Below, in pieces: positions 6,009 to 8,450 of a stretch of 8,450 nt of DNA. The notes under the pieces were generated by a model that was not told the DNA's origin, did not search any database, and saw only the letters and a program-made list of their open reading frames with translations. The stretch's first letter is position 1. Every line of letters starts with the position of its first letter. This DNA comes from Candidatus Poribacteria bacterium (GTDB lineage: Bacteria > Poribacteria > WGA-4E > GCA-2687025). A program made the position numbers and the translations under genes. The stretch is from contig JAQBWJ010000057.1 in NCBI GenBank assembly GCA_027625215.1, positions 1-8,450 of the forward strand. The letters are read 5' to 3'.

Positions 6009-6257
6009 ATGGCAGAAAAATCCATACGCGCGACCTATCACAACGGCACGCTCGCGCTCATCGAGCCAGTTGATCTGCCCGACGGGGCAGAAGTCATCGT
6101 GCGGATCGACGTGCCCGACACACTTACGGATGCCGACAAACGCCGTCGATTCTTGGAGTCTGCCGGGACTTGGGCGGACGAGTACGACTGGGATGAGTTT
6201 CTTGAACGCACCTATCGTGACCGCTCGCTCAACACACGCCCGGACGTGGTTCTGTGA
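6009..6257 (+). CDS. AF2212/DUF104-like antitoxin A
   Basis: The 82-residue product begins SIRATYHNGTLALIEPVDLPDGAEVIVRI, the beta-rich opening typical of DUF104 (AF2212/PG0164) antitoxins that pair with PIN toxins. Its C-terminal half (YDWDEFLERTYRDRSLNTRPDVVL) is probably the toxin-binding helix and tail. It is a paralogue of the protein at 7689-7937, with equal length and near-identical last 24 residues. The start is ATG 6009, with GGGA about 8 bases upstream. Its TGA overlaps a GTG, the usual junction with the toxin gene, but here the toxin is broken. The 188 bases before it hold the PhyH 2 terminator hairpin, a TACAAT box at 5967-5972 without a good -35, and nothing else recognisable. 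It may still act on the PIN toxin at 7934-8329. Confidence 0.8.
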   Translation: MAEKSIRATYHNGTLALIEPVDLPDGAEVIVRIDVPDTLTDADKRRRFLESAGTWADEYDWDEFLERTYRDRSLNTRPDVVL

Positions 6258-6657
6258 ATCCGTCGTTTCTGGCTCGATACGGATTGGCTCGTCAACTACC
6301 TGCGCGGGAGCGAGAGTACGGTTCACCGCGTCCAAGAACTGTTGCCTCAAGGGTTCGCTGTCAGCATCATTTCCGTCGCCGAATTGTCTGTTGGCGTTTC
6401 TCTCAGCCGCAACCCTCTCCGCAACGCGGAACGACTGCGCGATGTCTTGCGACTCGTCACGGTTCTCGATGTCGATCTCGATACGTGTCACATCTTCGGA
6501 CAGGATGAAGAGTCGCCTAACGAGAGAAGGGCAACTTATCGAGAACTTTGACCTGCTCATCGCCTCAGCGTGTCTCCGCCATAATCTGACGTTGTGTACG
6601 AACAACCGACGGCATTTCGAGCGCATCGAGGGTCTGCGAATCCTCTCCGTCGAATAA
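6254..6657 (+). pseudogene. Frameshifted PIN-domain toxin (partner of antitoxin A)
   Basis: The sequence encodes a PIN toxin like that at 7934-8329, but in pieces. GTG at 6254 leads into a wrong frame. The true N-terminal and middle part is read from about 6258 in another frame (RRFWLDTDWLVNYLRG, then VAELSVGVSLSRNP, to CHIFG). Near 6513 one extra base shifts it to a third frame (RLTREGQLIENFDLLIASAC, then TNNRRHFERIEGLRILSVE, stop 6655-6657). Aligned with the intact paralogue, FG is followed by four residues, the extra base, then RL, so the second lesion is a clean +1. The first may be a +1 or loss of a start codon at 6258-6260 (now ATC). Putative catalytic D (LDTD), E (AEL) and D (FDLL) all survive in the fragments. 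Neither site is a long homopolymer, so genuine decay is likelier than a typical read error. Confidence 0.85.
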
Positions 6658-6776
6658 CACGGTGGAATGTCCCCCGCCTTGCATCGCCCGTATCCGATTC
6701 CGTAACCTCAACACAACAAGCGCAATTTCTCGACAAAATCGCTGATTCACGGCAGATACGGGGAGGCGCTATCGCG

Positions 6777-7586
6777 ATGTTCCGCACAACCCTTTCGACG
6801 TTCGGCGCGACCCTGTTCCTGAGCGGCGCGTTAACGTCCGCCTTCGCTGCCGCAGACCCCTCTCTCCAACTGCACCTCGACTTCGAGTCCCTCGAAAAAG
6901 AACCGGGACACGCGCGGTACTGGTTTCGGGATCAATCGCCGAACGGTTTCGACGTTTTTTTCTACACGTCGGTGCTCACGCTTGTGCCGTCCAAGAACGG
7001 ACAGGCGGTTCAAGGTCGCGGGCCCGGAGTTGTCATTACCGACGGCGCGCCGATCTACGCGGAAGGCGAGGGATTGACGATCTCGGTTTGGGCGCGCATG
7101 AGCGGCAACGAAGGTACGTTGCACCCCATTATCATCATGGACAACACCATAGCGGGGTTCGCTCAATTGAACATTCTCAGTACGCCCGACCATCTCTCGT
7201 TCGGCTGGATCGCCAGACAGCCGGATGGTGTTCAATGGGCGTGGCTTTCCGGGTCGAAGACGATCCCACCAACGACCGAATGGAACCATTTTGCGGCGGT
7301 GTACCATCCGGACGAAGCGACCGCATACGCCTACATCAATGGTGACGAAGTCCTGCGATCGGACGTCGATGGCTCGCTGATCGGCGATTGGGGGAAGCCG
7401 CCGCGATGGATTAAGATACGACTGGATACGAACGACGACCATCCCATCGCCATAGATGAGCTCCGACTGTATACCCGTGTGTTGAACCCCGATGAAATCC
7501 GCGACGTGATGCGAAACGAGGGAACAACGGACGTGTCGCCAGCGGGCAAACTCACGGCGACGTGGGGCGCGTTCAAAGTGCGTTGA
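6777..7586 (+). CDS. Secreted LamG/concanavalin-like lectin domain protein (LamG 2)
   Basis: The 269-residue product starts at ATG 6777, with GGGGAGG at 6760-6766; the open frame upstream overlaps the toxin pseudogene and has no such site. Residues 1-25 are a signal peptide (MFRTT, then ATLFLSGAL, then AFAA|A). The LamG jelly roll follows: LHLDFESL at 32-39, DQSPNGFDV at 52-60, LTISVWARMSG at 100-110, EWNHFAAVYHPDE at 168-180, ATAYAYINGDEV at 181-192 and AIDELRLYTRVLNPDEI at 225-241, the usual closing strand. The C-terminus, GKLTATWGAFKVR, matches the tail of LamG 1. It is probably periplasmic or surface exposed and binds a glycan or protein; no enzyme motif is visible. It lies between the two DUF104-PIN modules on the same strand, 119 bases after the pseudogene. 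Confidence 0.85.
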   Translation: MFRTTLSTFGATLFLSGALTSAFAAADPSLQLHLDFESLEKEPGHARYWFRDQSPNGFDVFFYTSVLTLVPSKNGQAVQGRGPGVVITDGAPIYAEGEGLTISVWARMSGNEGTLHPIIIMDNTIAGFAQLNILSTPDHLSFGWIARQPDGVQWAWLSGSKTIPPTTEWNHFAAVYHPDEATAYAYINGDEVLRSDVDGSLIGDWGKPPRWIKIRLDTNDDHPIAIDELRLYTRVLNPDEIRDVMRNEGTTDVSPAGKLTATWGAFKVR

Positions 7587-7616
7587 TCGCCGTCGCCGTT
7601 CCGAATCCGTCGTGAT

Positions 7617-7644
7617 TTGACAAACATCGAAAATACGCTACGAT
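7617..7644 (+). promoter_or_regulatory. Sigma-70-like promoter of DUF104-PIN module B
   Basis: A perfect TTGACA (7617-7622) is followed after 16 bases by TACGAT (7639-7644, 4 of 6 matches to TATAAT). The site is in a short AT-richer stretch in otherwise GC-rich DNA, 30 bases after the LamG 2 stop and 44 bases before the antitoxin ATG. It should drive the antitoxin-toxin pair independently of LamG 2. Confidence 0.6.
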
Positions 7645-7688
7645 AGCGAGGGGAACGGCGAGCGCAACCGACGACGAGGGAACATGCC

Positions 7689-7937
7689 ATGACGGTCATC
7701 ACGTTCAAAGCGACCTACAAAAACGGCGTACTGACACCTTCGGAGAAGATCAACCTGCCCGAGGACGCCGAAGTGACCGTTCGCGTCGAGACGGCAGACG
7801 ATGTTTCGGAGTATGAGAAAACACGACGCTTTCACGCAGCCGCAGGCGGCTGGAAGGGACTCTACGATTGGGACGCCTTTCTCGAAGAGACCTATGAAGA
7901 ACGCTCCCTCGACACCCGCCCGGATGTCGAACTGTGA
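7689..7937 (+). CDS. AF2212/DUF104-like antitoxin B
   Basis: The 82-residue product opens TFKATYKNGVLTPSEKINLPEDAEVTVRV, the DUF104 signature (ATYxNGxL...LPxxAEVxVR). It closes with YDWDAFLEETYEERSLDTRPDVEL, matching antitoxin A. Family members form small beta barrels that bind PIN toxins; the C-terminal helix is inferred to contact the toxin. The start is ATG 7689, with GAGGG at 7676-7680. Its TGA overlaps the GTG start of the PIN gene (CTGTGAAG), so synthesis of the two is probably coupled. The middle region (residues 35-57) differs most from antitoxin A, where specificity might lie. Confidence 0.85.
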   Translation: MTVITFKATYKNGVLTPSEKINLPEDAEVTVRVETADDVSEYEKTRRFHAAAGGWKGLYDWDAFLEETYEERSLDTRPDVEL

Positions 7938-8329
7938 AGTATCTGGTGGAAACGGATTGGGCGGTTGACTACCTGCGCGGCGACCCTGTTTGCGTTGAGC
8001 GTCTCCATGAGCTGTCCTCGGAAGGGCTTGGAATGAGCGTCGTAACGCTCGCCGAGCTTTATGTCGGCATCTCGTTTTCGTCCGATCCAACACAAGCGGA
8101 ACGAGAGCTTCAGGGATTTCTTGAACGTGTTTCCGTGCTGCCGTTGGACGAAGAAACATGTCGTTGGTTCGGTCGGGAGCGGGCTCGACTCAAGCGCGCC
8201 GGGCAACAGATCGAACGGCTCGACCTGTTGATCGGAGCAACCTGCTTGCGTCACGGTTTGACGCTCCTGACAAACAACGTCCGCCACTTCGGTCGACTCG
8301 ACGGCTTGCATATCATTTCGCTTCGATGA
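7934..8329 (+). CDS. PIN-domain (VapC-like) toxin, intact partner of antitoxin B
   Basis: The 131-residue product starts at GTG 7934, overlapping the antitoxin stop by four bases. The opening KYLVETDWAVDYLRG, the central VVTLAELYVGISF, LDLLIGATCLRHGLTLLTNNVRHF and the ending GLHIISLR match a common VapC-type PIN family, proposed to cleave RNA using acidic residues that bind Mg. E41 and D97 are at the expected acidic positions. The first catalytic Asp (D in LDTDW of the broken paralogue) is Glu here (E6), with D8 two residues on. The fourth acid is Asn (TNN), which is usual in this subfamily. Length is normal. The D6-to-E change might lower activity. It is convergent with the ankyrin-like gene at the right edge. 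Confidence 0.87.
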   Translation: MKYLVETDWAVDYLRGDPVCVERLHELSSEGLGMSVVTLAELYVGISFSSDPTQAERELQGFLERVSVLPLDEETCRWFGRERARLKRAGQQIERLDLLIGATCLRHGLTLLTNNVRHFGRLDGLHIISLR

Positions 8330-8347
8330 CCGTCCTACCCCAACCCC

Positions 8348-8450
8348 TTACCCGTGCGTCTCGTGCCGACGCAACAGTTCCGCGATCTCCGTATAACCCC
8401 GCTTCTCCGCCCGCGCGATGGGCGCGTTCCACGATTGATCCTCAGGGTGA
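8348..8450 (-). CDS. C-terminal end of an ankyrin-repeat-like protein (partial)
   Basis: Read on the - strand, the last 33 codons of a gene entering from the right edge end at TAA 8348-8350. The residues SWNAPIARAEKRGYTEIAEL followed by LRRH resemble the second half of an ankyrin repeat (xPLxxAxxxGHxEIVxLLxxxG), capping the protein. Length, start and function are outside the window. It is convergent with the PIN toxin, with 18 bases between the stops and no hairpin seen there. Confidence 0.6.
   Translation of the reverse strand, partial: HPEDQSWNAPIARAEKRGYTEIAELLRRHETHG

Noticed and set aside
1..8450. CRISPR array, tRNA/rRNA, transposase ends or attachment sites
   Set aside because: No regularly spaced repeats, cloverleaf, IS-type terminal inverted repeats or integrase gene were seen on either strand by eye.

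Overview
The window looks like bacterial chromosome at about 60% GC, with dense genes on both strands, frequent GTG starts and short gene overlaps. Two phytanoyl-CoA dioxygenase (PhyH) family genes, a remnant of a third, two secreted LamG-type proteins sharing a short 'TWG..K' C-terminal tail, and several PIN toxin-antitoxin pairs together resemble Candidatus Poribacteria or a related PVC/Latescibacteria-like lineage. That placement comes from recalled gene content only and was not tested by a search. No tRNA, rRNA, CRISPR array, transposase or phage gene was seen.

Layout. A small one-pass membrane ORF, perhaps the end of a longer gene, occupies the left edge (2-148). A translationally coupled pair follows on the + strand: a YiiM-like MOSC protein (275-925) and a J-domain co-chaperone-like protein (922-1791). 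Convergent to them is an unknown four-helix membrane protein (1853-2389, -). The - strand then reads, right to left, a PIN/RHH-like toxin-antitoxin pair (4990 to 4327), a PhyH dioxygenase (3395-4246) and a secreted LamG protein (2555-3310). Directly behind the LamG stop codon lies an 84-base remnant of another PhyH 3' end (2471-2554).

On the + strand, divergent from the first toxin-antitoxin pair, lies a second and quite different PhyH dioxygenase (5086-5820) with a likely terminator. It is followed by an AF2212/DUF104-type antitoxin (6009-6257) with a broken PIN toxin (6254-6657), a second secreted LamG protein (6777-7586), and an intact paralogous DUF104-PIN pair (7689-8329) behind a good sigma-70-like promoter. 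The right edge holds the last 33 codons of an ankyrin-like - strand gene (8348-8450).

How it fits together. This is an accessory region of gene duplication and decay rather than one pathway. The clearest signals are the PhyH 3'-end remnant abutting LamG 1, the duplicated DUF104-PIN modules of which one toxin is broken, and the fact that each LamG gene sits between two copies of a duplicated neighbour. No wholly new defence or biosynthetic system is evident; the unfamiliar pieces are the LamG C-terminal tail, the MOSC/J-protein coupling and the unknown membrane protein.
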